A DNA stretch of 64,000 nt from Alphaproteobacteria bacterium (GTDB lineage: Bacteria; Pseudomonadota; Alphaproteobacteria; SMXS01): positions 1-64,000 of the forward strand of contig WGNW01000025.1 in NCBI GenBank assembly GCA_016124315.1. Reading direction: 5' to 3'. Shown here piece after piece: positions 1 through 10,748 of the stretch. Each line of letters opens with the position of its first letter. Position 1 is the first letter of the stretch. A model generated the notes under the pieces. The model worked only from the letters and a program-made list of their open reading frames with translations. It had not been told where the DNA came from and searched no databases. Made by a program: the position numbers and the translations under genes.

Positions 1-676
<676 letters not shown>

Positions 677-771
677 TCAGTGTTCAGCCCACCCGGCGGG
701 CTGCCCTGCAAAGATAGGCTATTTGGGCGGGCAGACAAGAAGCTCGCGGAGCCTGGCGACAGTCCCCTTTT

Positions 772-2070
772 TCAGGGGCGCGCGGGCTCCAGCGGCGACA
801 GGAACCGCACCGCCAGGTCGGCCGCCTGGGCATCCGGCCGGCAAAAGCCGAGCGCCGGCACGGCGACGAGGCCGCGCTCGTCGAACAGCGCCGGAAGCAC
901 CTGCCGGGCCGGTGCCGGAACCCGCTTCAGCGCCGCCTCGGGCACCGCCCGGCGCAGCGCGGCGACGCCGCTGCGCAGCCGGTCGATGGTGAGGCCGGCG
1001 CCGCGCGCCAGGAACCGCCCGTCCCACAGGGCGGGACGGCGGCCGAGGATGAGCGGCCCCTCCATGCGCCGCGCCTCGCGGACCAGCAGCACCCGGCCGG
1101 ACCCGTCGGGAACGATCCGGCAGCCGGCCAGGGTGACGCCGCCGCCGAGGTCGTCGGCGCGCAGCCGCTCGAGCAGGGCCTCCAGCCGCTCGAACCGCGG
1201 CGTGTAGGCGTTGCCGCCGACGCCCAGCAGCAGCAGCGACAGCGCCCGGAGTGCCACCTCGTCGTGGGCCTTTCGGAGGACCGCCGGCGACAGCGTGGCG
1301 TAGCCGCCCTCGGCAAACCCCGAGGCCGACGCCACCAGCGCCCGCGCCTCGGCATCGAGGGCCTCGCGCGCCCGGGCCATGTGCCGCGCGGTGGCGGCGA
1401 CCCGCTCGGGCGTGATGCCGAGGGGCGACAACCCGGCCCACACCTCGCGGGCGCGAACCCGCGCGAAGTCCCGGTTGCGGTTGCTGGGATCCTCGACCCA
1501 TTCCTGCCCCATCGCCCGCAGCGTCTCCGCGAGCCGCGCCTTCGGCACGTCGAGCAGCGGGCGGACCCGGAACGGAGCGCCGGGCCAGGGCGGCGGGGCC
1601 TCCGCGGCCATGGCCGCCAGGCCGTAGACGCCGCTGCCGCGGCCAAGGCGCAGCAGCACGGTTTCTGCCTGGTCCTCCAGGTGATGGGCCAGCAGCAGCA
1701 CGGGAACGCTATGCGCGGCGCACCAGTCGTCGAGCAGCCGGTAGCGCGCCTGCCGGGCGCTCGCCTGCAGATTGCCGCGCGGACCGCCCCGCCAGACCAG
1801 GATCTCGTGGCGCAGGCCGCGGGCGGACATCCACTGCCCCACCGCGGCCGCCTCGCCTGCGGAGTCGGGACGCAGGCCGTGGTCCACGGTCAGGGCCGTC
1901 ACGGCGACGCCGCGCGACGCCGCCCAGCGCTGCGCGAGGAGGGCAAGGGCCATGCTGTCGGGTCCGCCCGAGACCGCGACGGCGGCGTGGCCGGCGGCAC
2001 CCAAGCGGGGCAGGCGGTCGGCCAGGGCGGCGAATTCATCGTCGCGGACCGGTCCCGCCGCGGCTGCCAT
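772..2070 (-). CDS. tilS: tRNA(Ile)-lysidine synthase TilS
   Basis: Modifies the wobble cytidine of the tRNA-Ile CAU anticodon to lysidine using ATP and lysine, which switches the tRNA from Met to Ile identity. The N-terminal N-type ATP pyrophosphatase loop SGGPDSMAL is at residues 34-42, followed by the LTVDHGLR stretch and LLAHHLEDQAETVLLRL, all hallmark TilS motifs. The frame is open further upstream to 2190, but that would run into cpoB. The ATG at 2068-2070 puts the PP-loop about 33 residues in and leaves a 22-base gap to the cpoB stop. The 432-residue length is normal for the long alphaproteobacterial form. Confidence 0.93.
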   Translation of the reverse strand: MAAAAGPVRDDEFAALADRLPRLGAAGHAAVAVSGGPDSMALALLAQRWAASRGVAVTALTVDHGLRPDSAGEAAAVGQWMSARGLRHEILVWRGGPRGNLQASARQARYRLLDDWCAAHSVPVLLLAHHLEDQAETVLLRLGRGSGVYGLAAMAAEAPPPWPGAPFRVRPLLDVPKARLAETLRAMGQEWVEDPSNRNRDFARVRAREVWAGLSPLGITPERVAATARHMARAREALDAEARALVASASGFAEGGYATLSPAVLRKAHDEVALRALSLLLLGVGGNAYTPRFERLEALLERLRADDLGGGVTLAGCRIVPDGSGRVLLVREARRMEGPLILGRRPALWDGRFLARGAGLTIDRLRSGVAALRRAVPEAALKRVPAPARQVLPALFDERGLVAVPALGFCRPDAQAADLAVRFLSPLEPARP

Positions 2071-2092
2071 GTCGGCGGCCGCGGTCACCGTC

Positions 2093-3025
2093 TTACTGGC
2101 AGCCGGCGGCCTGCTGTCCCGCCTTGGCCCGCTGCACGATCGTTGGCGAGGCGTTGGGATAGCGGCGGCCGAGTTCGTCGTAGGTGGCACAGGCCTGCTC
2201 GTCCTGGCCCAGCTCGTGGAGGCTGAGGCCGAGGGTCAGGATCATGTCCGGGCCCTTGTCGCTGTCGGCGAACTGCTTGTAGCCGTTAAGCAGCACCTGG
2301 GCCGCCTGGGCGTAGTTGCCCCTGGCGTAATAGGTCTTGCCGAGCCAGTAGTTGGCGTTGGGCGCCAGCTTGTGGTCCGGATGCAGCGCGAGGAACGCCC
2401 GGAACGCACCCTCGGCCTTCTCCAGGTCGTCGCGGCGCAGCAGCGAGAAGGCGTACTGGAACTGCTCCTCGGGGGTGTCGCCCTGCAGATACTGGTCGGG
2501 CGTCTCCTCGGGCGTGCCCCGGGGCGGCGCCGGCGTGCCGCCCGGATTGGACAGCTGCGCCGACAGGGTGTCCGGCACCCGGTGCTGTCCGGATGCCGCC
2601 TGCTCGTCCGGGCCGGCCGCCTGCTCGTCCGCGGAGGACGCCCCCTCGTCGGCCGACATGCCGGGCAGCTGGGTGGGACCGCCCGATGTGGTGTCCTCGT
2701 CGTAGGAGGGCGGCGGCTCGTCCGCCGCGGCGGCGCCCTGGGGCGCCGGTGCCCCGGACTGGGCCTGTGCCAGCTTCTTCTCAAGCTGATCGATGCGGAA
2801 CTGCATGTCCTCCAGCTGCTTCTCCAGCTTCTGGTTGAGCTGGGTCAGCCGGTACATGGCTTCCTCGTAGTTGCCGGTGAGCTTGCGGACGTCATTCTCG
2901 ATCCGCGTCAGGCGCACCTCGGTCTGCGCCCGGTAGGGGTCCAGCGACTGCTGCTGGGCCTGGGCGGCGAGCGGAGCGGCGAGAAGCGTCAACAGGGGAA
3001 CGAGGCCGAAATACTTGCTGCGCAC
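2093..3025 (-). CDS. cpoB: Cell division coordinator CpoB (YbgF), periplasmic TPR protein
   Basis: Periplasmic partner of the Tol-Pal machine that links septal peptidoglycan synthesis with outer-membrane constriction. The sequence shows a signal peptide (LVPLLTLLAAPLAAQAQ), a coiled-coil trimerisation segment (about residues 45-90, heptads around LNQKLEKQLEDMQFRIDQLEKKL), a low-complexity Pro/Glu/Ala linker, and a C-terminal TPR region beginning EQFQYAFSLLRRDDLEKAE. A GTG at 3023-3025 is chosen because AAAGGA lies 8 bases upstream and it places the signal peptide at the N-terminus; an ATG at 3064 is possible but adds 13 basic residues. It follows pal by 59 bases. The assignment is firm and the start is likely. 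Confidence 0.92.
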   Translation of the reverse strand: MRSKYFGLVPLLTLLAAPLAAQAQQQSLDPYRAQTEVRLTRIENDVRKLTGNYEEAMYRLTQLNQKLEKQLEDMQFRIDQLEKKLAQAQSGAPAPQGAAAADEPPPSYDEDTTSGGPTQLPGMSADEGASSADEQAAGPDEQAASGQHRVPDTLSAQLSNPGGTPAPPRGTPEETPDQYLQGDTPEEQFQYAFSLLRRDDLEKAEGAFRAFLALHPDHKLAPNANYWLGKTYYARGNYAQAAQVLLNGYKQFADSDKGPDMILTLGLSLHELGQDEQACATYDELGRRYPNASPTIVQRAKAGQQAAGCQ

Positions 3026-3084
3026 GCTTCTGATCCTTTGTGCGGCGCGCCGCGCCGGTGGCACGGCGCGCCGCAGGAGTTTCC

Positions 3085-3609
3085 TTACTGAACGACCGTC
3101 ACGTCGCGGCGGTTCTGGGCCCAGGCGGCCTCGTTGGAACCGACCACTTCGGGACGCTCCTTGCCGTAGGAGATGGTATTGATCCGGCCCTCATCAATGC
3201 CGAGGCTGACCAGATACCGCTTGGCCGACTCGGCGCGGCGGGCGCCCAGGGCCAGGTTGTATTCGCGCGTGCCGCGCTCGTCGCAATGGCCTTCGATGAC
3301 CACCGACTTGTTCGGATACTTGCGCATCCACTCGGCCTGCTTCTGCAGCGTGGCCTGGGCGCGAGCATCGAGACTGTAGTCGTCGTAAGCGAAATAGATC
3401 CGGCTGCCGGCCGTGGCTTCCAGTTCTTCCTGGCTGCCCGGGGCATACATCTGTTCATTGACGTTTGCCTGCGGTGCCGCGTTGCTGGACTGTTGCGGCG
3501 GCGGCGGAGCCGAAGAAATCGGCTGTTCGGACTTCTTCTCGCAGGCAGCAATAGCAAGAGTAGCGGCGGCCAGAACGATGAACTTCATTCTCAGCGCGTG
3601 GGATGACAT
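3085..3609 (-). CDS. pal: Peptidoglycan-associated lipoprotein Pal
   Basis: Outer-membrane lipoprotein that binds peptidoglycan and completes the Tol-Pal constriction complex. A short signal peptide (MKFIVLAAATLAIAAC) ends in a lipobox cysteine, followed by a Pro/Ser/Gln-rich tether and an OmpA-like domain with YFAYDDYSLD and the peptidoglycan-binding signature GHCDERGTREYNLALGARRA. Two ATGs are possible. The one at 3609 has AAGGA about 10 bases upstream and is preferred over 3588, which has no clear site, although 3588 gives the more typical N-terminus. The reading frame is open further upstream but lacks Pal features there. About 140 bases separate it from tolB, and they hold a candidate promoter. 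Confidence 0.95.
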   Translation of the reverse strand: MSSHALRMKFIVLAAATLAIAACEKKSEQPISSAPPPPQQSSNAAPQANVNEQMYAPGSQEELEATAGSRIYFAYDDYSLDARAQATLQKQAEWMRKYPNKSVVIEGHCDERGTREYNLALGARRAESAKRYLVSLGIDEGRINTISYGKERPEVVGSNEAAWAQNRRDVTVVQ

Positions 3610-3734
3610 GGGAGGCGTTTCCTTCTTATATGAAGAGGGTGTTGTGGTTGTCGAGCGGAGGGTTTGCGGACGCAATAATACGAACGCGTACTCTATTGTG
3701 CGCGCCCCCGATGCCGATTTTTTCGGCACGTCTA

Positions 3735-3763
3735 ACTATAGCCATAGCGTTTTACCTTAGCAA
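3735..3763 (-). promoter_or_regulatory. Candidate sigma-70 type promoter for pal
   Basis: On the minus strand the hexamers TTGCTA (3763-3758) and TATAGT (3740-3735) are separated by exactly 17 bases. The -35 overlaps the last codons of tolB and the -10 lies about 125 bases ahead of pal. This would let pal-cpoB-tilS be expressed apart from tolQRAB, as known in other proteobacteria. Pattern evidence only. Confidence 0.5.
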
Positions 3764-5119
3764 GGGAGACCAAGCGGGGTCCGAGGCGTCGCCCGGCGTC
3801 GGCACACGTCTCAGATTTCGGCCCGTCAGGTCGACGGACCATAGTTCGTCCTTGCCGACGTGGCCGCCTCGCGACGGGTAACCCCGGAAGAACATGATCA
3901 CGCGGCCGTTCGGAGCCCAGGTGGGACCCTCGTCGAGGAAGCTCTCGGTGAGCATCCGCTCGCCGGTCCCGTCCGGCCGCATGACGCCGATCTTGAACAC
4001 GCCCCCGGATGTGTAGGTAAACGCGATGAGATCGCCCCTCGGCGACCACACCGGAGTCTTGTAGCGCCCCTTGCCGAAGCTGATCCGCTTCACGTTCGAG
4101 CCGTCGGCGCGCATGACGTAGATCTGCTGGCCGCCACCCCGGTCGGATTCGAAGGCGATGAACTGGCCGTCGGGCGAGAAGCTCGGCGCCGTGTCGATGT
4201 CCGGGCCGTCGGTGAGCTGCCGAATCTTCCGGGTCCGCAAGTCCATGATGTAGATGTCGGAGTTGCCGTTCTTCTCCATGCTCATCACGACCTGGTTGCC
4301 GTCGGGCGAGAACCGCGGCGCGAAGGTCATCCCCTGGAAGTCGCCAAGCAGTTCCTGGCGGCCGGTTTCGAGATCGTAGATGTATACGCGCGGCTTGTTG
4401 TTGAAATACGACAGATAGGTGATTTCCTGGGAGTTCGGCGAGAACCGGGGGGTAAGCGCCAGGAAATCGCCCTTGGTCAGGTATTTCAGGTTGGCCCCGT
4501 CCTGATCCATGATGGCCAGGCGCTTCACCCGGTTGGTTCCCGGGCCCGATTCGGCGACGAACACGACGCGGGTGTCGAAATAGCCCTCCTCGCCGGTCAG
4601 CCGCTGATAGATGGCGTCGGCGACGCGGTGGGCGATCTGGCGCCAGTTGTCGGGCGTGGTCTCATACTTCACCCCGGTCATCTGCTGCTGGCCGTAGACG
4701 TCCCACAACCGGAACAGCACCTCGATGCGGCCGTCGGCGAGGAAGTTGACGCTGCCGACCACGAGTCCCTGGGCGCCGATGGCCTTCCAGTCGGGGAATC
4801 TCGGCCGCCGCTCGGGCACCAGGCCCTGCTCGACGAACGACTTCTGCGGCAGCGGACGGAACAGGCCGGACCGTTCCAGGTCGGCTGCCACCACGCCGGC
4901 AATGTCGTCGCCCATCTGGGTCATCTCGGCGAGCCGCGACGGCACCTGGCTCTGCGCCGAGAACGACGGCACCGCGACGGGGATCGGCTCGAAGGTGGGG
5001 TTGTTGATGTCCACGACCAGATTGGCGCGGGCCGGATGGGCCGGCACCAGCCACGCGACCGCGAGTATCACGAGGCAGAGCAGTCCCGCCAGGCGGCTCG
5101 AAGTGTGGGGATGGGCCAT
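3752..5119 (-). CDS. tolB: Tol-Pal system beta-propeller protein TolB
   Basis: Periplasmic protein that shuttles between Pal and TolA during outer-membrane constriction. A signal peptide ([21 protein letters not shown]) precedes an N-terminal alpha/beta domain (about residues 33-165). A six-bladed propeller of PD40/WD40-like repeats follows, visible as recurring [19 protein letters not shown] and [12 protein letters not shown] units. The length of 455 residues is typical. The gene sits 19 bases after tolA in the tolQRAB order. The start [12 protein letters not shown] gives a plausible positively charged n-region, and no better start is seen. Confidence 0.96.
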   Translation of the reverse strand: MAHPHTSSRLAGLLCLVILAVAWLVPAHPARANLVVDINNPTFEPIPVAVPSFSAQSQVPSRLAEMTQMGDDIAGVVAADLERSGLFRPLPQKSFVEQGLVPERRPRFPDWKAIGAQGLVVGSVNFLADGRIEVLFRLWDVYGQQQMTGVKYETTPDNWRQIAHRVADAIYQRLTGEEGYFDTRVVFVAESGPGTNRVKRLAIMDQDGANLKYLTKGDFLALTPRFSPNSQEITYLSYFNNKPRVYIYDLETGRQELLGDFQGMTFAPRFSPDGNQVVMSMEKNGNSDIYIMDLRTRKIRQLTDGPDIDTAPSFSPDGQFIAFESDRGGGQQIYVMRADGSNVKRISFGKGRYKTPVWSPRGDLIAFTYTSGGVFKIGVMRPDGTGERMLTESFLDEGPTWAPNGRVIMFFRGYPSRGGHVGKDELWSVDLTGRNLRRVPTPGDASDPAWSPLLR

Positions 5120-5138
5120 CTGCTTCAGTCCTCCGTCT

Positions 5139-6005
5139 CTATAGTGCCTTGCTGGGGTCGAAGTTCAACGTCACGTCGCGCCAGATGTCGTAATATTCTC
5201 CGGGCAGCTTGAACGGCGCGCAACGCTGGACCGCGCGCCGTGCGGCCTCGGCGGCGACCCTGTAGTAGTTATCGCTCAGCATACGCGCTCGATCGACGAT
5301 GACGGGCTCCTGTGCCAGTGATCCATCCGTCCGAAGATAAATACGCAATTTGACGACCAAAGTTTCGGCGCCGGTTGCACCGACGGGCGCGATCCAGCAC
5401 TGATGGATCTGCGAGGCGATGGCGCTGGCGATGCTGGCGCGTGCCTTGGCGTCGTCCATCGGGCTGCGGGCGGGCGTGTCGGGCGGCGCCGGTTTGGGCG
5501 TCGGACTGGTGGCGGTCTTCTTGTCCTTCTCCTGCGGGCGCGTGTTGTCGCGCTTGTCCAGCAGCATCTTCTCGATGGCCGCCATATCGAACTTCTTGGG
5601 CGGCTTGGGCTTGTCGTGGGGCCGGACGTTGGGCAGGTCCTTGGTCACCGGGTTGGGCTTGGGCGGCTCGGGCTTTTCCTCGGGCTTGGGCTCGGGCGCC
5701 ACTTCCGGCGGCGGCTCCTCGGCGGCCTCGTCGACCCGCTGCGGCTCGCTCTGTGCGGTTTCCGTCTTCACCTCCGGCGCCTTCTCGGCCGGCTTGGGTT
5801 CCTCGGGCTTCGGCTCGGGAGGCTTCTCCTCCGGCTTCTGCTCCTGCTTGGGCGCTGCCTCGGGCGCGATCTGGTCGGGCGACACCAGCTCGACGACGGT
5901 GGCGTCGTCGAGGATCTCCGGTTTGCCGAACAGGTCGAAGCTGATGAACATCAGCGCGATGATCACCGCATGGAAGACGGCCGAAAAGATAAGAGGCTTG
6001 CGCAC
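5139..6005 (-). CDS. tolA: TolA, inner-membrane to periplasm spanning protein
   Basis: Energy-transducing partner of TolQR that reaches across the periplasm to TolB and Pal. A single N-terminal membrane helix ([19 protein letters not shown]) is followed by a long Pro/Glu/Lys-rich stretch (about residues 45-190, rich in KPEEKP-type units) and a C-terminal TonB/TolA-like domain with [11 protein letters not shown] near residue 200 and [21 protein letters not shown] at the end. At 288 residues it is shorter than E. coli TolA, as usual for alphaproteobacteria. It starts 5 bases after the tolR stop. Low-complexity composition limits homology outside the C-terminal domain. Confidence 0.93.
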   Translation of the reverse strand: MRKPLIFSAVFHAVIIALMFISFDLFGKPEILDDATVVELVSPDQIAPEAAPKQEQKPEEKPPEPKPEEPKPAEKAPEVKTETAQSEPQRVDEAAEEPPPEVAPEPKPEEKPEPPKPNPVTKDLPNVRPHDKPKPPKKFDMAAIEKMLLDKRDNTRPQEKDKKTATSPTPKPAPPDTPARSPMDDAKARASIASAIASQIHQCWIAPVGATGAETLVVKLRIYLRTDGSLAQEPVIVDRARMLSDNYYRVAAEAARRAVQRCAPFKLPGEYYDIWRDVTLNFDPSKAL

Positions 6006-6010
6006 GAACC

Positions 6011-6453
<443 letters not shown>

Positions 6454-6454
<1 letters not shown>

Positions 6455-7185
6455 CAGGCCGCCTCTTCGTCGATCTGCCGCGACAGGATGGTGTTGAATT
6501 CCTCGACGAAGCCTTCCAATCGGTTGGCGAAGCGCGACATGTCGGATGCGAACTTGTTGTAGGCGATCACCGCCGGGATCGCCGCCACAAGGCCCACCGC
6601 CGTGGCGAACAGTGACTCCGCGATGCCGGGGGCGACCACGGCGAGGCTGGTGTCCGCCGAGGCGGCGATGGACTGGAAGCTGTTCATGATACCCCACACC
6701 GTGCCGAACAGGCCGACGAAGGGCGCCGTGGAGCCTACCGTGGCGAGGAAGCCCAGATAGCGCTCCAGGCGCTCCACCTCCCGGTTGAGGTTGAGCCGCA
6801 TCACCTGGGCGATGCGCTCCTGCAGCCGCGCGCCCGAGGTCGCAACCTTGGTCTTGCCGATGGAGCGCTGCCACTCGCGCATGGCCACCAGGAACAGCAG
6901 CGCCATGGGATGGTTGGCCCGGCCCTGCAGCCGGTCGTACAGCTCCTCGAGCGAACGGCCGGACCAGAACTCGTCCTCGAAGCTGTCCGCCGCGGCGCTG
7001 ACCCGGCGATAGCGGCCGATCTTGTCGAAGATGATCGCCCACGACCACACCGAGGCCGCCAGCAGCAGCGCCAGCACCACCTGCACCACGATGTCGGCGT
7101 GGAGGATGAGGCCCCAGATGGAGAGGTCGTGCCCCATGGGCGCGGTGCCGCCGAGCGGCGTCATGTTGATGGCGTTTTCTTCCAT
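6454..7185 (-). CDS. tolQ: TolQ, motor subunit of the Tol-Pal system
   Basis: Inner-membrane MotA/TolQ/ExbB-family protein that forms the stator pentamer of the Tol-Pal machine. At 243 residues it has a first membrane helix (VVQVVLALLLAASVWSWAIIF, near residues 33-53), a cytoplasmic loop, and two closely spaced helices including YLGFLATVGSTAPFVGLFGTV and VAPGIAESLFATAVGLVAAIPAV, the signature of the family. It starts 4 bases after ybgC and shares its last base with tolR. Confidence 0.96.
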
Positions 7186-7189
7186 GCGG

Positions 7190-7654
7190 TCAGGCCTTTG
7201 CGAGGGATCGGACGGGGAGGATTGAGTCCAGCCGGGCGATCAGATGTGCCGGCTGGCGGCGTGGCTTGCCGCGGCCGTCGAGGCAGACGACGCGAACCAC
7301 GGCGCTGGCGATGGCGGTGTCGCCGCGCCAGATGTCCTGGCGGAAATCGATGAAGGCGGCGCCCACGTCGCTGGTCTCGGTGCGCACCTCCAGCAGGTCG
7401 TCGAGGCGCGCGGGGGCGAGGAACTCCAACGCGCAGCTCTTCACCGCGTAGCCCAGCGCCTCGCGCGGCTCGCCCGACATGGAGACGGACTGGCTCACCC
7501 CGCACAGGCGCAGCACCTCGGTACGGGCGCGCTCCATGAAGCGGAGATAATTCGCGTGATAGACCATCTGGGCCGTGTCCGTGTCCTCGAAATAGACCCG
7601 CACCGGATACCGGTGCGCGCCGCGTTCAACCTTCCCCGTCGCCGCCTCAGGCAT
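7190..7654 (-). CDS. ybgC: Acyl-CoA thioesterase YbgC, Tol-Pal associated
   Basis: Hot-dog fold thioesterase acting on acyl-CoA or acyl-ACP; it heads the tol operon in most proteobacteria. The motif [26 protein letters not shown] near the N-terminus carries the catalytic Asp (DTDTAQ) and the [13 protein letters not shown] signature. The 154-residue protein starts at the ATG at 7652-7654, which overlaps the ruvB stop by 8 bases. A longer open frame to 7732 lies inside ruvB and adds 26 basic, non-conserved residues. This overlap ties the ruv and tol blocks into one transcription unit. Confidence 0.93.
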   Translation of the reverse strand: MPEAATGKVERGAHRYPVRVYFEDTDTAQMVYHANYLRFMERARTEVLRLCGVSQSVSMSGEPREALGYAVKSCALEFLAPARLDDLLEVRTETSDVGAAFIDFRQDIWRGDTAIASAVVRVVCLDGRGKPRRQPAHLIARLDSILPVRSLAKA

Positions 7655-8699
7655 CGTCCTCTCCCGCAGGGAACGAGAGTTGCGCCTGGGCGACGGCCGG
7701 CACCGGCACGCCGAGATGCTCGTAGGCGGCACGGGTCAGCGTGCGCCCGCGGGGCGTGCGCTGGATGAACGCCTGCTGCAGCAGATAAGGTTCGATGATT
7801 TCTTCGATGGCGTCGCGCGGCTCGGACAGGGAGGCGGCGATGGTCTCGATTCCCACCGGTCCGCCGCCGAAGTCGACGCCGATGCAGCGCAGGTAGCGCC
7901 GGTCCATGGCGTCGAGCCCGCGGCCGTCCACCTCGAGCCGGGTCAGCGCCCGGTCGGCGACGGCGGCGTCCACCGCCGGCTGGCCGGCCACGTCGGCGAA
8001 GTCGCGCACCCGGCGCAGCAGCCTCCCGGCGACGCGGGGCGTGCCGCGCGAGCGCCGGGCGATCTCCGCCGCGCCGTCGCGGGTGAGGTCCAGGCCCATC
8101 ACCCGGGCGCCCCGCTCGACGATGGCGCACAGATCGTCGACGCCGTAGAACTCCAGGCGCACCGGGATGCCGAAGCGGTCGCGCAGCGGCGTCGTCAGCA
8201 GCCCGGACCGGGTGGTCGCGCCCACCAGCGTGAAGCGCGGCAGGTCGATGCGTACCGAGCGGGCGGCCGGTCCTTCGCCGATGATCAGGTCGAGCTGGAA
8301 ATCCTCCATGGCCGGATAGAGGATCTCCTCCACCGCCGGGCTGAGGCGGTGGATCTCGTCGATGAACAGCAGGTCGTTTTCCTGCAGGTTGGTAAGCAGC
8401 GCCGCCAGCTCGCCGGCCTTGGCGATCACCGGACCGGAGGTGGCGCGGAAGCTCACGCCCAGCTCGCGGGCGACGATCTGCGCCAGGGTGGTCTTGCCCA
8501 GGCCCGGCGGGCCGGCCAGCAGCACGTGGTCGAGCGCCTCGCCCCGCGTCCGCGCCGCCTGGATGAAGACCGACAGATTGTCCACCACCTGGCGCTGGCC
8601 GATGAAGTCGTCGAAGCGCAGCGGCCGGATCGACGCCTCGAAGGCGTCCTCCTCGCGGCGCGCCGCGCCGACCATCCTGGTCTCGCCGGCAGCGCTCAT
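7647..8699 (-). CDS. ruvB: Holliday junction branch migration helicase RuvB
   Basis: Hexameric AAA+ motor that drives branch migration of Holliday junctions together with RuvA. The 350 residues contain Walker [10 protein letters not shown], Walker [11 protein letters not shown], sensor 1 LVGATTRSG, the arginine finger region TTPLRDRFG, and a C-terminal winged helix with [15 protein letters not shown]. The ATG at 8697-8699 overlaps the ruvA stop (ATGA), so the two are coupled. An unrelated extension of the same frame up to 9095 is read from inside ruvA and is not real. Confidence 0.97.
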   Translation of the reverse strand: MSAAGETRMVGAARREEDAFEASIRPLRFDDFIGQRQVVDNLSVFIQAARTRGEALDHVLLAGPPGLGKTTLAQIVARELGVSFRATSGPVIAKAGELAALLTNLQENDLLFIDEIHRLSPAVEEILYPAMEDFQLDLIIGEGPAARSVRIDLPRFTLVGATTRSGLLTTPLRDRFGIPVRLEFYGVDDLCAIVERGARVMGLDLTRDGAAEIARRSRGTPRVAGRLLRRVRDFADVAGQPAVDAAVADRALTRLEVDGRGLDAMDRRYLRCIGVDFGGGPVGIETIAASLSEPRDAIEEIIEPYLLQQAFIQRTPRGRTLTRAAYEHLGVPVPAVAQAQLSFPAGEDDA

Positions 8700-9304
8700 C
8701 CCGCCAGCTCCTTGAGCCCGCCACGGATCAGGGATTCGAGCGACGCCTCGCCTCCCTGCGCGCGGTTGACCCGCGCCACCGCCCCCATGGCGTCGGCCTG
8801 CCGGTAGCCCAGATTGACCAGCGCCGAGACGGCATCGGCCAGACGGCCGTCCGCCGGCGCAGCGCCGGCCCGGGGCGCGGCTGCCGCCCCGAAGCCCTCG
8901 AACGCCGGCACCTTGTCCTTCAACTCGCCGACGATGCGGGCAGCCAGCTTGGGCCCCACGCCCGAGGCTCGGCCGATCATCGCCCGGTCCTGCGCCGCCA
9001 CCGCCTGCGACAGCTCCGCCGGCGTCAGGATGGACAGGATTGCCAGCGCTACCCGGGCGCCCACGCCCTGCACGCTCTGCAACCGCCGAAACCATTCCTT
9101 TTCGCCCGGGTTGGAGAAACCATAGAGATGGATGTGGTCTTCCCGTACGTGCGTCTCAATGTCCAGCACGACCATTTCGTCCCGGCCGGGCAACGACCGG
9201 AGCGTCCTAGCCGAGCAAAACACCAGGTAGCCGACGCCGGCCACGTCGATGATGGCCGATTCCTCCGCCACCTCGGCGACGGTCCCGCGCAGCCGCCCGA
9301 TCAT
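8696..9304 (-). CDS. ruvA: Holliday junction DNA-binding protein RuvA
   Basis: Tetrameric junction-binding partner of RuvB. The 202-residue protein begins [12 protein letters not shown] and has the N-terminal OB domain, two helix-hairpin-helix motifs ([16 protein letters not shown] and [19 protein letters not shown]), an acidic-poor Ala/Pro-rich linker, and a C-terminal three-helix RuvB-binding domain ([16 protein letters not shown]). It overlaps ruvC by 4 bases (ATGA) and ruvB by 4 bases. Confidence 0.97.
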   Translation of the reverse strand: MIGRLRGTVAEVAEESAIIDVAGVGYLVFCSARTLRSLPGRDEMVVLDIETHVREDHIHLYGFSNPGEKEWFRRLQSVQGVGARVALAILSILTPAELSQAVAAQDRAMIGRASGVGPKLAARIVGELKDKVPAFEGFGAAAAPRAGAAPADGRLADAVSALVNLGYRQADAMGAVARVNRAQGGEASLESLIRGGLKELAG

Positions 9305-9828
9305 CGCCGCGCCTCCGCCGCCGCGACCCGCGCCCCGATCCCGGCGGTCGCCTGCAGCCGGTGGGCGTGGCACACCGCCACCGCCAGGGCATCGGCCGCA
9401 TCGGGACCCGAGGGCTGCACCCCCGGCAGCAGCACGCCGACCATCATCCGGATTTGCTCCTTGGCGGCGTGGCCCACGCCGACCACCGACTTCTTGATCT
9501 GGTTCGGCGCGTATTCCGCCACCGGAAGGCCGCGCAGCGCAGGCGCCAGCAGCACGACGCCGCGCGCCTGGCCGAGCTTCAGCGTGGACGAGGGATTGGC
9601 GTTGACGAAGGTTTCCTCCACGGCGGCGAAATCGGGCTCCCAGGCATCGAGGACGGCGTTCAGGCCGGCGAACAACTCGGCGAGCCGCTCGGCGAGGCCG
9701 CCGTCGGCCGAGGTCCGAACGCTGCCGTTTGCCACGTGGCGCAGCCGATTGCCGTGGGCGTCGACGACGCCCCAGCCGGTGCACCGCAGGCCAGGGTCAA
9801 GCCCGATCAGTCGGACGCTATCCGCCAT
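9301..9828 (-). CDS. ruvC: Crossover junction endodeoxyribonuclease RuvC
   Basis: Resolves Holliday junctions by paired nicks. The 175 residues show the RNase H-like fold with the first catalytic Asp in [14 protein letters not shown], the second in AAVEETFVN (Glu), and the C-terminal acidic pair in [15 protein letters not shown]. It lies directly after yebC (3-base gap) and before ruvA, the usual yebC-ruvCAB order. No alphaproteobacterial LexA box (GTTC-N7-GTTC) was seen upstream, so SOS control here is not supported. Confidence 0.96.
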   Translation of the reverse strand: MADSVRLIGLDPGLRCTGWGVVDAHGNRLRHVANGSVRTSADGGLAERLAELFAGLNAVLDAWEPDFAAVEETFVNANPSSTLKLGQARGVVLLAPALRGLPVAEYAPNQIKKSVVGVGHAAKEQIRMMVGVLLPGVQPSGPDAADALAVAVCHAHRLQATAGIGARVAAAEARR

Positions 9829-9831
9829 TCC

Positions 9832-10578
9832 CTATGCGCTGAGCCTTTCCATCACCTCGTCGGAGATCTCGTAGTTCGCGTAGACGTTCTGCACGTCGTC
9901 GTCGTCGTCCAAGGCATCGAGGATCTTCATCAGCGTCGGCGCGTCGTCGGCGCCCACCTCGACGGTGATCTGGGGTTTCCAGACCAGCCGCGCCTCGCTG
10001 GCCTCGCCCAGCGCCGCCTCGAGGGCGTCGCGCACGGCGGCGAAGTCCTCCAGCGCGCAATTGATCTCGTGCCCCTCCTCGTCCGACTGGCAATCCTCCG
10101 CGCCGGCCTCCAGCGCCGCCTCGAACACCTTCTCGGGCGTGCCGGCGTCGGCCGGATAGCGGATCATGCCGACCCGGTCGAACTGGTGCGACACGCTGCC
10201 CGACGCGCCCAGATTGCCGCCGTTCTTCGAGAACTTGGCGCGAACTTCCGAGGCGGTGCGGTTGCGGTTATCGGTCAGCGCCTCGACGATGATGGAGACG
10301 CCGCCGGGGCCGAAGCCCTCGTACTGCACCTCCTCATAGTTCTCCATGTCGTTGGACGACGCCCGCTTGACGGCACGCTCGATATTGTCCTTCGGCATGC
10401 TCTGGGCCTTGGCCGCCGCGATCGCCGACCTGAGTCGGGCATTGGACGCCGGGTCGGGGCCGCCCAGCTTGGCCGCCACGGTGACCTCCTTGGCCAGCTT
10501 GCTGAAGAGCTTCGACCGCTTGGCGTCCTGCGCGCCCTTGCGGAACATGATGTTCTTGAATTTGGAGTGACCCGCCAT
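9832..10578 (-). CDS. yebC: YebC/PmpR family protein (DUF28), translation or transcription regulator
   Basis: Members of this family bind DNA as regulators (PmpR) or act on ribosomes stalled at proline runs (YebC2). The 248-residue protein begins with the hallmark [21 protein letters not shown] and has [21 protein letters not shown] and the acidic domain [18 protein letters not shown]. The ATG at 10576-10578 is chosen by the family N-terminus; an open frame continues to 10692 without similarity. The 170-base region upstream contains an imperfectly placed inverted repeat (GCCCGAT, 10645-10677). Which of the two family functions applies cannot be told from sequence. Confidence 0.94.
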   Translation of the reverse strand: MAGHSKFKNIMFRKGAQDAKRSKLFSKLAKEVTVAAKLGGPDPASNARLRSAIAAAKAQSMPKDNIERAVKRASSNDMENYEEVQYEGFGPGGVSIIVEALTDNRNRTASEVRAKFSKNGGNLGASGSVSHQFDRVGMIRYPADAGTPEKVFEAALEAGAEDCQSDEEGHEINCALEDFAAVRDALEAALGEASEARLVWKPQITVEVGADDAPTLMKILDALDDDDDVQNVYANYEISDEVMERLSA

Positions 10579-10748
10579 CTTCTCTGCTCGTCTTGCTTTT
10601 CTCGGTTTTGCCGTAGGGGACGGCGGTGCGGCCGTCCGTTTGTAGCCCGATATATACCAGATATTGTGGAATCGGGCAGTAGTGAGTGCCAAGGATGCCT
10701 TTCGGGCTCTCTACACCCGCATTATGGCCTCACTGTGTAACATCCGCG

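Noticed and set aside
3715..3735. GCCGA-AAAAA-TCGGC hairpin after tolB as terminator
   Set aside because: Only five base pairs and no T run on the minus strand after the stem.
9829..10748. LexA/SOS box ahead of yebC-ruvCAB
   Set aside because: No GTTC-N7-GTTC or close variant was found in the upstream region.
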